Source: Acidimicrobiia bacterium (GTDB taxonomy: Bacteria > Actinomycetota > Acidimicrobiia > IMCC26256 > PALSA-555). Taken from it: 48,511 bases of DNA. This document shows positions 8,136 through 15,335 of this stretch, piece by piece. Below the pieces are notes generated by a model. The model saw only the letters and a list, made by a program, of their open reading frames with translations. It searched no databases and was not told the DNA's origin. The stretch's first letter is position 1. Every line of letters begins with the position of its first letter. A program made the translations under genes and the position numbers. The stretch is taken from contig JBBECS010000001.1 in assembly GCA_040881685.1 (NCBI GenBank), positions 1 to 48,511 on the forward strand. Direction: 5' to 3'.

Positions 8136-8557
8136 GGATCGCGTTCGGGTCCGACGAGCGAACGCCGCTGACGGACGCGGTCGCCACCGATCTCGAATCG
8201 CGCGGGCACGAGGTGATCGCAGTCGGGCCACCGGCCGACGAGGACAAGCAGTGGGCGCAGGTCGGGCGCGAGGTCGGCGAGCTCGTTGCCACCGGCGCGT
8301 GTGACACGGCCGTGCTCTTCTGCTGGACGGGTACCGGAGCGTCGATTGCCGCCAACAAGGTGTCTGGCGTGCGTGCCGCGCTCTGCACCGACGCGGCCAC
8401 GGCCGAGGGCGCGCGCAAGTGGAACGACGCCAACGTCCTCGTGATGGGTCTGCGTCTCACCTCACCGGAGGTCGCGCACGAGATGCTCGACGCGTGGTTC
8501 ACGACGGAACCCGAGCCGTCGGAGCAGGAAAACATCGCTGGCCTCGAGCCTTCCTGA
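8132..8557 (+). CDS. RpiB/LacA/LacB family sugar-phosphate isomerase
   Basis: The 141-residue protein matches the RpiB/LacAB fold: an AFGSDERTPL start, then LFCWTGTGASIAANKVSGVRAALC, holding the active-site cysteine and anion hole of RpiB, and the NDANVLVMGLR segment. RpiB-type enzymes interconvert aldose and ketose phosphates such as ribose-5-P and ribulose-5-P. GTG 8132 overlaps the HAD phosphatase stop, giving a coupled isomerase-phosphatase pair. That pairing suggests a phosphorylated-sugar salvage or detoxification step, by inference. It could be a true RpiB or a LacAB-like enzyme of different specificity. Confidence 0.8.
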   Translation: MRIAFGSDERTPLTDAVATDLESRGHEVIAVGPPADEDKQWAQVGREVGELVATGACDTAVLFCWTGTGASIAANKVSGVRAALCTDAATAEGARKWNDANVLVMGLRLTSPEVAHEMLDAWFTTEPEPSEQENIAGLEPS

Positions 8558-8575
8558 GCGGCCCCGGGAACGGAT

Positions 8576-8589
8576 GTCACGCGCGTGAC
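8576..8589. promoter_or_regulatory. 14-bp perfect palindrome upstream of the small ORF
   Basis: GTCACGCGCGTGAC is a perfect inverted repeat 48 bp before the GTG of the 38-residue ORF. It could be an operator or the 3' hairpin of the preceding gene. Its half-sites are in the opposite order to a CRP site. Confidence 0.3.
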
Positions 8590-8637
8590 GTTCGCGCGGT
8601 CAGAAGAGCAGGACCGCGACAACCGAAAGGAGGCCCC

Positions 8638-8754
8638 GTGACAGGACTGCGCAAGATCGGCAGCAAGCTGCGCTGGTGGGGCCGCGGGCTGGTCTGGCAG
8701 CTCCCCGAGCAGCCGTACCCCAGCGACCACCCGTGGGACCTGCGTCGCCACTGA
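8638..8754 (+). CDS. Small 38-residue basic/aromatic protein
   Basis: GTG 8638 is preceded at four bases by AAAGGAGG, one of the strongest Shine-Dalgarno sequences in this window, where most other genes appear leaderless. The 38-residue product is rich in Trp, Arg and Pro (LRWWGRGLVWQLPEQPYP) and ends DHPWDLRRH. It has no membrane segment or signal peptide and I recognise no family. The strong ribosome site and a terminator-like hairpin at 8776-8806 support a real, well-translated gene. It could be a small regulatory or nucleic-acid-binding peptide, but nothing in the sequence fixes a function. Confidence 0.6.
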   Translation: MTGLRKIGSKLRWWGRGLVWQLPEQPYPSDHPWDLRRH

Positions 8755-8775
8755 TCTCTTGATCTGATACCGGCC

Positions 8776-8806
8776 GCCCACCGGCCGTCCCCGCCGCCCG
8801 GTGGGC
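8776..8806. terminator. Possible terminator hairpin after the small ORF
   Basis: Nine complementary bases (8776-8784 with 8798-8806) enclose a 13-base loop, 22 bp after the small-ORF stop. There is no T-run, so termination is only plausible. Confidence 0.4.
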
Positions 8807-8826
8807 CGACGGCTACGTTCGGCCGG

Positions 8827-9486
8827 GTGACCGTCACCCCCACGCTGCGGCTCGAACGACGGTGCTGGCAGGCGGGCGAGCGGGTGGTCGTCGGGATCGA
8901 CGAAGTCGGGCGTGGTGCCTGGGCCGGCCCCGTCACGGTGGCCGCGGTAGTCCCCGCCCCCGAGCACCTGCGGGGGGTGCGCGACTCGAAGCAGCTCCTG
9001 CCCGACGAGCGGACGCGGGTCGCCGCCAACGTGCGCGAGTGGGCCCTCGCCATCGGCGTGGGCCACGCGTCGCACGAGGAATGTGATGCGCTCGGGATGA
9101 CCGCGGCGCAACGGGTTGCCGGGCACCGCGCGCTCTCGATGCTCGCCGCCCAGGGGTACGAGCCCGATCGGGTCATCCTCGACGGCAACCACGACTACCT
9201 GCGCCTGGGCAATCGGTGCACGCTGGTTGTCAAAGGTGACACCTCGGTGCTCGCGGTGGCGGCGGCGTCGTGCGTGGCCAAGGTGACTCGCGACGCGCTC
9301 ATGCGCGAGGAGGCGCAGCACTACCCGGCGTACGACTTCGAGTCGAACGTCGGCTATCCGGCGCCGGTCCACAAGGCCGCGTTGCGCGGGTACGGGCCCA
9401 GCGCGATCCACCGTCGGACGTGGATCTTCATGGATGCGCTCTGCTGGCCGGGGATGCCGCCACCCCCCGGCCGCCTGTTCGCATAG
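8827..9486 (+). CDS. rnhB: Ribonuclease HII
   Basis: The 219-residue protein carries the RNase HII signature GIDEVGRGAWAGP (catalytic D25 and E26), the RDSKQL motif with its Asp, and VILDGN. It cleaves the RNA strand of RNA-DNA hybrids and single ribonucleotides in DNA. Length is typical. GTG 8827 lies seven bases after a TACGTT -10 (8814-8819), so translation is probably leaderless. The C-terminal PPPPGRLFA tail is unremarkable. Confidence 0.93.
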   Translation: MTVTPTLRLERRCWQAGERVVVGIDEVGRGAWAGPVTVAAVVPAPEHLRGVRDSKQLLPDERTRVAANVREWALAIGVGHASHEECDALGMTAAQRVAGHRALSMLAAQGYEPDRVILDGNHDYLRLGNRCTLVVKGDTSVLAVAAASCVAKVTRDALMREEAQHYPAYDFESNVGYPAPVHKAALRGYGPSAIHRRTWIFMDALCWPGMPPPPGRLFA

Positions 9487-9500
9487 CGTCTCTGCTAACC

Positions 9501-10070
9501 ATGGTGATGGACCTCCCTGAGCTGCATGCCCGCTCGCTGGATGCGGCGCGCCCGGCCATCGCCGGCGTCGCCGCTGACCAGTGGAGCCGCGACTCGGTGT
9601 GCGACGGCTGGGACGTGCGCACGCTGGTGAACCATGTCGTGTCGGGCAACCTGTGGGTGCCCGAGCTGGTGGCGGGCAAGACCATCGAAGAGGTCGGGGA
9701 CCGTCTCGACGGCGACATGCTCGGCGACGACGCTGTCGCCGCGTACGACGCGTCAGCCGATCTGGCCGCGGCCGCGTTCAAGGCCGACGGCGCGATGGAG
9801 CGTCCGGTCGCGGTCTCCTACGGACCGGTCCCGGGCGAGGTGTACTGCGGCCACCGCTTCATCGACGTGCTCATCCACGGGTGGGACGTCGCCGAGTCGA
9901 CCGGTCAGGACACCAACCTGCCGCTCGACCTCGTCGAGGCATGTTGGGAGGTCGTCGAGCCGCAGCTGGCCGACCTCGGGGGCAGTGGCGCCTATGGGAC
10001 GCACGTCGACGCGCCTGCCGACGCCGACCTCCAGACGAGGCTCCTCGCAGCCCTCGGTCGTCGCGGCTAG
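9501..10070 (+). CDS. TIGR03086-type DinB/mycothiol-isomerase-fold metal-binding protein
   Basis: This 189-residue protein has the N-terminal helical bundle of the DinB/MDMPI superfamily: CDGWDVRTLVNHVVSGN with a metal-ligand His, then CGHRFIDVLIHGWDVA with two more. The pattern matches the TIGR03086 family common in mycothiol-producing actinobacteria. Some relatives are mycothiol-dependent isomerases or transferases; most are uncharacterised. The window also encodes Mca, so mycothiol is probably present. Start ATG 9501 gives the expected domain length. The next gene follows after 13 bases behind an AGAGAGGA ribosome site. Confidence 0.75.
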   Translation: MVMDLPELHARSLDAARPAIAGVAADQWSRDSVCDGWDVRTLVNHVVSGNLWVPELVAGKTIEEVGDRLDGDMLGDDAVAAYDASADLAAAAFKADGAMERPVAVSYGPVPGEVYCGHRFIDVLIHGWDVAESTGQDTNLPLDLVEACWEVVEPQLADLGGSGAYGTHVDAPADADLQTRLLAALGRRG

Positions 10071-10083
10071 AAGAGAGGACGGC

Positions 10084-10449
10084 ATGGGCCAAGAGATCAC
10101 TGTCAACGCGCGCCCCGGAGCGTCGCCCGACATCCGCATCTTCGACTGCAACCGTTCGCTGACGGGCATGGCGATCGAGCGCTACGCGTCGATGGACGAC
10201 GCCAAGGGCAGTCGGGCCCCCGACGTGCTCGCCAACCGGCTGCTCGGTCTCGGCGCGACGCGCGTCACCATCTACTCCAGCGACGTGATCGTCGAGGCGC
10301 CGGCCGAGAAGTGGGCCGCCCTCGAGCCCAAGGTGATCGAGACGATCCAGCACCTCTTCGGCTTCTACGGCGACCAGGCTGGCTGGTCCGACGAATCGCT
10401 GCGGGCGATGGGCGTCGAGCCCCTCCCGCGCCCGGAGCCCACCGCCTGA
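10084..10449 (+). CDS. Nfu N-terminal-domain-like small protein
   Basis: The 121-residue protein has AIERYASMDDAKGS followed by DVLANRLLGLGATRVTIYSSDVIVEAP and a helix ending IQHLFGFYGD. That arrangement resembles the NifU/Nfu N-terminal domain (short helix, VxxVxxxxDxIxV strand pair, WxxLxPxVxExI helix). The Cys-rich C-terminal domain that carries Fe-S clusters in Nfu proteins is absent, so it is not itself a cluster scaffold. It may assist Fe-S or cofactor delivery, by inference only. It probably forms an operon with the TIGR03086 gene upstream. Confidence 0.6.
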   Translation: MGQEITVNARPGASPDIRIFDCNRSLTGMAIERYASMDDAKGSRAPDVLANRLLGLGATRVTIYSSDVIVEAPAEKWAALEPKVIETIQHLFGFYGDQAGWSDESLRAMGVEPLPRPEPTA

Positions 10450-10470
10450 CGCGCTCCCGTTTCTTGCGTA

Positions 10471-10486
10471 TCGAACGTATGTTCGG
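10471..10486. promoter_or_regulatory. LexA (SOS) box of imuA'-imuB
   Basis: TCGAACGTATGTTCGG matches the actinobacterial SOS box TCGAAC-N4-GTTCGA at 11 of 12 defined positions. It ends 11 bp before the imuA' ATG and abuts a TAGAAC -10-like hexamer, so bound LexA would block the promoter. Confidence 0.88.
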
Positions 10487-10497
10487 TAGAACGGGGT

Positions 10498-11163
10498 ATG
10501 GCCCTGGCCTCCTTCCCCCGACGTGACGGCGAGGCCCGCGCACGCCTGGAGTCGGTAGGGCGCCGAGCCACGCCGGTCACGCTCGCACGCGACCGGTCCA
10601 TCCCCGTGCCCGGCGATCTCGGTGCGCTGCTCCCCGGCGGTGCACTGCGGCGCGGGACCACTCTCATCGTCGCCGGGGCGATCGGCGGTGGCGCTACTTC
10701 GCTCGCGCTCGAGCTCGCGGCGACCGCCACGGCCACCGGCGAGTGGGCCGCGGCCGTCGATCTCGACGGCACCCTCGGTGCGGAGGCCGCCGCGGCGGTG
10801 GGCGTCGCGCTCGACTGCTTCGCCGTGATCCGACGGTGCCCGCCCGCCCGCTGGGCCACGGTGGTCGCCGCGCTGCTCGAAGGAGTGAGCCTCGTGCTTG
10901 CGGAGGTGCCCCGAGGTGTCGCAGCCGGTGACGCCCGCCGTCTCGTGGCGCGCGCCCGTGAGCGCGGCAGCGTGCTCGTCGCCCTCGAGATCGATGCGCG
11001 CTGGCCGGCCGATGCCGCGTTGCGGCTCCACGCTGCGGGTGGCGTCTGGCACGGGCTTGTACCTGGCGCGGGCTTACTTGCCGGTCGCGCGCGGTCGGTG
11101 CGAGTGGAAGGCCGGGGAGAAGCTGCACTCGCCCGCACGGGCGTGCTCGCCCGCGTCAGCTGA
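10498..11163 (+). CDS. imuA': ImuA'-like mutasome accessory protein (RecA-like)
   Basis: The 221-residue protein has the compact RecA-like fold of ImuA'/ImuA: a P-loop-like segment at residues 60-70, then acidic strands (AVDLDGTLG, SLVLAEVP) and a positively charged C-terminus. The P-loop reads GAIGGGATS, with Ala66 where the Walker A lysine should be, so ATP binding is probably lost. ImuA' acts with ImuB and DnaE2 in SOS-induced error-prone translesion synthesis. The LexA box 11 bp upstream and imuB one base downstream make the assignment firm despite low expected sequence conservation. Confidence 0.85.
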   Translation: MALASFPRRDGEARARLESVGRRATPVTLARDRSIPVPGDLGALLPGGALRRGTTLIVAGAIGGGATSLALELAATATATGEWAAAVDLDGTLGAEAAAAVGVALDCFAVIRRCPPARWATVVAALLEGVSLVLAEVPRGVAAGDARRLVARARERGSVLVALEIDARWPADAALRLHAAGGVWHGLVPGAGLLAGRARSVRVEGRGEAALARTGVLARVS

Positions 11164-11164
11164 G

Positions 11165-12829
11165 GTGAGCGGAAGAGCTGAGCGCACGTTCGCGCTCTGG
11201 TGCCCGGCCTGGGCAGTGGCGACCGCGTGCCGCACCGATCCCGCACTCACCGGTGCGCCCGTCGCGGTGGTCGAGCGGGGAAAGCGCGGTCTGGTGGTCC
11301 GCGCCGCGTCGGTGGAGGCGCGGGCCGATGGCGTGACCGTGGGCTTGCGGCGGCGGGAGGCGGAAGCCCGTTGCGCCGGGCTGGTGGTGGTCGACGTCGA
11401 TCTCGCGGCCGAGGCGCGCACGTTCGAGGCAGTGGCGCGGGCGATGGATCCGATCACGCCCGGGGTCGTGCTCGAGCGCCCGGGCGTGCTCACGTTCCCG
11501 ACTCGGGGCCCGTCGCGCTACTTCGGCGGTGACGAAGCGCTGGGCACGCGGGTGCTGGAGGCGGTCGCTGCCACTGGCATCACGAGCGCGCGCGCGGGGG
11601 TTGCCGACGGGAGGTTCGCGGCCCGTCTCGCGGCCCGCATCGCCGGCCCTGCGAGAGCGCGTGTCGTGGCCCCCGACGGGTCGGCGATGTTCCTCGCACC
11701 CTGGCCGGTGAACGTGCTCCAAGGAGTGGTGGACGGCGGTGAAGAGCTCGTGTCGCTGCTGGCGCGGCTCGGCATCCCCACGTTGCGCGACTTCGCCGCG
11801 CTTCCCGCGTCGGCGGTGCTGGCCCGCTTCGGTGCGAAGGGCGCACGGGCCCGTTGTCTCGCCCTCGGGCTCGACGAGCACGCGGCGCCACCCGCGCCGC
11901 CACCTCCCGACCTGGTGGAGACGTGTGAGCTCGATCCGCCTGCGACGAGAGTGGACGAGGCCGCGTTCGCCGCGAAGGGTCTCGCCGATCGCCTGCTTGG
12001 GCGGCTCGAGGCGCTCGGGCTCGCGTGCACGCAGGTCGTGGTGGAGGCCGAGACCGAGCACGGCGAGTCACTCTCACGTTGCTGGCGTCACGAGGGTGCG
12101 CTCACCCCCGCCGCGCTCGTGGCGCGCGTCCGCTGGCAGCTCGACGGATGGCTGACCTCAAAAGGAGGTCTGTCGGGTGGGCTCGCGTTGGTGCGGCTTG
12201 CACCGGACCGGGTCGTGCCCGCGACCGGTCGCCAGCTCGGCTTCTGGGGCGGTGACGCCGCGTCACAGGATCGGGCCGACCGCGCCCTGGCGCGGCTCCA
12301 GGGGATGCTCGGTCACGGCGGGGTGGTCACCGCGGTGCTCGCCGGTGGCCGCGCGCCTTCCGAGCGCGTCCGATGGGTGCCATGGGGCGAACCGCGTGAT
12401 GACGCGGCGACCGCGGGTGCGGAAGCACCGGCCTGGCCGGGCGCGATCCCCGGTCCCGCTCCCGCGCGAGTGCACGCACCACCGTTCCCAGCCGAGCTGC
12501 TCGATGCCGACGGTTCCCCCGTAGCGGTGTCGGGTCGCGGTGAGGCCACGGCTGCGCCGGCGCGTCTCCGGTGCGACGCGCTGCCCGAAGGTGGGGGTGC
12601 GATCACCGCGTGGGCCGGTCCGTGGGCTCACGACCTGCGCTGGTGGGACCTAGATGATGGTCGCACTCGCTACGAGCCGGGATACCCGGCTCGCGGGCGC
12701 TCGTCGCTCCACGTGACCCGACGCCGGCGCGCGCTGTGGCAGGTAGTGGTGGGTGAGGACGATGACCAGGTCGCGTGCCTCGTGGTGGTCGAGGCCGGGC
12801 GCGCGGGTGTCGAGGCGATCTACGACTGA
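11165..12829 (+). CDS. imuB: ImuB, catalytically inactive Y-family polymerase-like mutasome scaffold
   Basis: The 554-residue protein has the Y-family fold but lacks the metal-binding acidic residues: the first motif reads ALWCPAWAVA and the later one GPSRYFGGDE rather than DxDxF and SxDE. The beta-clamp-type motif QLGFWGG is at residues 357-363, followed by the family-typical GGRAPSERVRWVPWGE. ImuB bridges the clamp, ImuA' and DnaE2. GTG 11165 follows the imuA' stop by one base. The C-terminal segment at residues 500-515 is encoded by a palindromic repeat (12662-12709), inserted between RWWDLDDG and the conserved strand ALWQVVV. Confidence 0.93.
   Translation: MSGRAERTFALWCPAWAVATACRTDPALTGAPVAVVERGKRGLVVRAASVEARADGVTVGLRRREAEARCAGLVVVDVDLAAEARTFEAVARAMDPITPGVVLERPGVLTFPTRGPSRYFGGDEALGTRVLEAVAATGITSARAGVADGRFAARLAARIAGPARARVVAPDGSAMFLAPWPVNVLQGVVDGGEELVSLLARLGIPTLRDFAALPASAVLARFGAKGARARCLALGLDEHAAPPAPPPPDLVETCELDPPATRVDEAAFAAKGLADRLLGRLEALGLACTQVVVEAETEHGESLSRCWRHEGALTPAALVARVRWQLDGWLTSKGGLSGGLALVRLAPDRVVPATGRQLGFWGGDAASQDRADRALARLQGMLGHGGVVTAVLAGGRAPSERVRWVPWGEPRDDAATAGAEAPAWPGAIPGPAPARVHAPPFPAELLDADGSPVAVSGRGEATAAPARLRCDALPEGGGAITAWAGPWAHDLRWWDLDDGRTRYEPGYPARGRSSLHVTRRRRALWQVVVGEDDDQVACLVVVEAGRAGVEAIYD
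12662..12709 (-). repeat. Short palindromic element (copy 1) inside imuB
   Basis: A perfect 9-bp stem (12673-12681 with 12685-12693) flanks an ATA loop. Read on the minus strand it matches the dnaE2 copies at the loop, inner stem and the flanking CGCnCTCGCT block. It encodes 16 in-frame residues (RTRYEPGYPARGRSSL). Confidence 0.7.
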
Positions 12830-12851
12830 TGACCGGAGGTAACGTCCGACC

Positions 12852-13166
12852 ATGAGCGCACAGTCCACGATCCAGCTCGAGCGGGCATCCAAGTTCATGG
12901 ACCGCATCCGCAAGTACCAGGTGTTCGTCGACGCCGAAGAAGTCGGCACCATCAAGAACGGCGAGTCAGTGAGCTTCCCGATCGCGCCGGGTCGTCACGA
13001 GGTCGTGCTCCTGATCGACTGGGCCTCGTGCCCGCCCGTCACGATCGATGCGAAGCCGGGCGGCACCGTGCGCATGGCCTGTCGCCCAAAGGCCAATCCG
13101 CTCAACGCGCTCTACTACGTCCTCTTCGCGCGCGAGAAGTATCTGGAGCTCGACGTCATCGGCTGA
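12852..13166 (+). CDS. Small PEGA-like domain protein of unknown function
   Basis: The 104-residue protein has a beta-rich centre, YQVFVDAEEVGTIKNGES followed by FPIAPGRHEVVL, which is the PEGA-type pattern (short beta-sandwich with a GxxxI-PxGxHxV core). The end is LYYVLFAREKYLELDVIG. There is no signal peptide or strong transmembrane helix. A GGAGG ribosome site lies 12 bases before ATG 12852, and the gap to imuB is 22 bp, so it may be cotranscribed with the mutasome genes. No function can be given. Confidence 0.6.
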   Translation: MSAQSTIQLERASKFMDRIRKYQVFVDAEEVGTIKNGESVSFPIAPGRHEVVLLIDWASCPPVTIDAKPGGTVRMACRPKANPLNALYYVLFAREKYLELDVIG

Positions 13167-13187
13167 CGTCGATCGCCACTGCGGTGG

Positions 13188-13194
13188 GAGACTC
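13188..13194 (+). promoter_or_regulatory. GAGACTC start-proximal motif (phosphoesterase gene)
   Basis: GAGACTC is followed by five bases and ATG 13200. The identical arrangement occurs before ATG 15336 and ATG 22022, so it may be a variant -10 element. Confidence 0.35.
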
Positions 13195-13199
13195 CGCGC

Positions 13200-15296
13200 A
13201 TGCCGGAGGGAGAGGTCGTCGAACGCGGGAGCGGCGTCCCGCTCGCGAGCATTGTCGTGAGCGACGGCTTGGCAGTTACTCGCACGGGTGACGATGGCTC
13301 GTTCTCATTTCCCGATCGGGCCGATGCGGAGTTCGTGTTCGCGACGGTGCCGTCGTCGCACCTGGCGCTGCAGCCCGGCTGGTTCGCCAACGTGCGAGAC
13401 GGCGACACCGACACGATCCAGATCGAGCTCGATCCCCGGCCAGAGGGAGCGTCCGACGGCTGCACGTTCGTGCAGGTCACCGACCTTCACGTCTCGGTCG
13501 ATGAGGGGGCGCGCCTGCGCCCGATGATCGAGGCGGGGGTTGTTTCGCCGCCTGGCATCGCCGTGACGGGAGAGGTGAGCGCGGCGGAGCTCCGAGAAGA
13601 CCTCGAGTTGATCGTCGAGCGCGTCCAGCCCGACTTCATCGCAGCGACCGGCGACCTCGCCGACTACGGCCAACCCGAAGAGCTCGATGCGTACCGCGAG
13701 GCGATCACCGGGCTCGGCGCCCCGGTGGCGAGCGTGCCCGGCAACCACGATCACCTCTCGGTGCTGAGCCGGGAGTCCATCGAAGGGTTCTTCTCGACGT
13801 GGAAGCAAGAGGACACGCCCGACCTCGGTCCCGGCGAAGCCTTCCAGAAGGCCGTGTTCGGCGGTGACTGGCGTCGGGCAGCGTCGGGTCGCGTGCCGTG
13901 GGTAGAAGTGATGGGTCCGCTGTACTACTCGTTCGACTGGGGTGACGTGCACTTCGTCGCGTACGACGGCGAAGGACTACGTCGGTACGGAGACGACTAC
14001 CCGCAGGACGAATGGCTGGCGAACGAATTCGCGCTGGTCGAGCCAGGCACTCCCGTGGTGGTGCTCACGCACTTTCCGGAGACCGCCGACTTCTACCGGT
14101 CACGCTTCGGAACAGTGCGGCTCGTCGCTTCATTGAGTGGGCACTGGCACGGCACGCGCCTGTGGCGTGACGGCGAAGCGCAGCACTGGACCAGCTCGAC
14201 GCTCGGCTTTGGCGGCATCGACTACACGCCGCGTGGTTACCGGGTCATCGAGGTCGATGCGAACGGCGCAAGATCGTGGTGGGAGACGGTCGAGGCCCCG
14301 CGACCGCGCACCGCGCGCGTGTGCGGCGCGGCCGTGTCCGGTGAACGGATGGTGGTCGCGCTGGAGGAACCTGACGCGTCAGGCGCGATCAGCGCGGTCG
14401 GCTCGTGGTCGGAACCGTTGGCGGCGGCGGCGCGCGGTGGTGTCGTGGCAGCGAACGGAACGCTCTACGCCCTGGACTCAGGGTCGACGGTGCGGGCGTT
14501 CGACGCCGCCAACGGTGACGTGCGCTGGTCGCGCGAGCTCGGGGATCGGTCGGTTCGCTGGATGCTCGGAGCACTGGCAGCGAGCGGGGACCGTGTGTAC
14601 GTCGGGAGCGCGATCAGCGTGCACGCGCTCGACGCCCGCACCGGCGACGAGATCTGGCGTCGTGACATCTCGCCGGACGACTGGGCCGCGAGTTGGAGCG
14701 GCGTGACCGCCGATGACGAGATCGTCGTCGTCGGCGCGGTGAACGATCACCTCCATCTCGCGGCATTGGAAGCCGGCACCGGCGAGGTTCGCTGGCTCCA
14801 CGAAGGGCGCGACATCGCCGGCGTCAGCGCGACCCCGAGGATCCTCGAGGATCAAGTCTTCGCGGCGCGCGCCCCCGGTTGGCTCCAGGCGTTCGAACGG
14901 GGCGACGGCAAGATGCGGTGGGAGGCCCCGCTTGACGACGCCTGGCCAGTCGCGCTCGCGGCCGCCCGCGGCCGCGCATTCGTCCGCAGCTCCAGCGGCA
15001 CGATCACTGCCCATGATGTGACCGATGGGAGCACTCAGTGGACGTGTGCGCTCGGTCCGGGTCTTCGCGCTGCGCGTCCGTACTCCAGAACAACCGGTGG
15101 TGCGCGTCTCCCGCTGGTCGTCTTCGGTCCGTACGTCTGGACGGGCGCCACCCATGAGCTCGTCGGCATCGACCTCGAATCCGGCGAGATCGTGAGTCGA
15201 ACCGACGCAGGTGGTGAGGTGGCGACTGTCCTCGGCGATGGCCCGAGTGTCTGCGCGGTCACCGTCGACGGACGAGTGGTGCGCGCCGCCCGCTGA
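13200..15296 (+). CDS. Calcineurin-like metallophosphoesterase fused to a PQQ-type beta-propeller
   Basis: The 698-residue protein has three parts. Residues 1-80 resemble a carboxypeptidase-regulatory-like beta-sandwich (GSGVPLASIVVSDG, DDGSFSFP). Residues about 88-360 are a binuclear-metal phosphoesterase with VTDLHVS (D95, H97), GDLADYG, GNHDH, THFP and GHWHGT. Residues about 390-698 contain six or seven PQQ-like propeller repeats (LYALDSGSTVRAFD, VHALDARTGDEIW, ITAHDVTDGSTQW). Related phosphoesterases hydrolyse phosphate mono- or diesters, including cyclic nucleotides in some families. No signal peptide is visible at ATG 13200. The two cyclases immediately downstream make a cyclic-nucleotide link conceivable but unproven. 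Confidence 0.82.
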   Translation: MPEGEVVERGSGVPLASIVVSDGLAVTRTGDDGSFSFPDRADAEFVFATVPSSHLALQPGWFANVRDGDTDTIQIELDPRPEGASDGCTFVQVTDLHVSVDEGARLRPMIEAGVVSPPGIAVTGEVSAAELREDLELIVERVQPDFIAATGDLADYGQPEELDAYREAITGLGAPVASVPGNHDHLSVLSRESIEGFFSTWKQEDTPDLGPGEAFQKAVFGGDWRRAASGRVPWVEVMGPLYYSFDWGDVHFVAYDGEGLRRYGDDYPQDEWLANEFALVEPGTPVVVLTHFPETADFYRSRFGTVRLVASLSGHWHGTRLWRDGEAQHWTSSTLGFGGIDYTPRGYRVIEVDANGARSWWETVEAPRPRTARVCGAAVSGERMVVALEEPDASGAISAVGSWSEPLAAAARGGVVAANGTLYALDSGSTVRAFDAANGDVRWSRELGDRSVRWMLGALAASGDRVYVGSAISVHALDARTGDEIWRRDISPDDWAASWSGVTADDEIVVVGAVNDHLHLAALEAGTGEVRWLHEGRDIAGVSATPRILEDQVFAARAPGWLQAFERGDGKMRWEAPLDDAWPVALAAARGRAFVRSSSGTITAHDVTDGSTQWTCALGPGLRAARPYSRTTGGARLPLVVFGPYVWTGATHELVGIDLESGEIVSRTDAGGEVATVLGDGPSVCAVTVDGRVVRAAR

Positions 15297-15323
15297 TCGA
15301 CTCGCGCCTTCCACCATCGGTGC

Positions 15324-15330
15324 GAGACTC
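15324..15330 (+). promoter_or_regulatory. GAGACTC start-proximal motif (first cyclase gene)
   Basis: GAGACTC precedes ATG 15336 by five bases, in the same geometry as at 13188 and 22010. Confidence 0.35.
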
Positions 15331-15335
15331 CTCCG

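Noticed and set aside
8576-8589. CRP/cAMP-receptor site near the small ORF
   Set aside because: The half-sites are GTCAC then GTGAC, the reverse of the TGTGA-TCACA order, so it is not a CRP-type operator.
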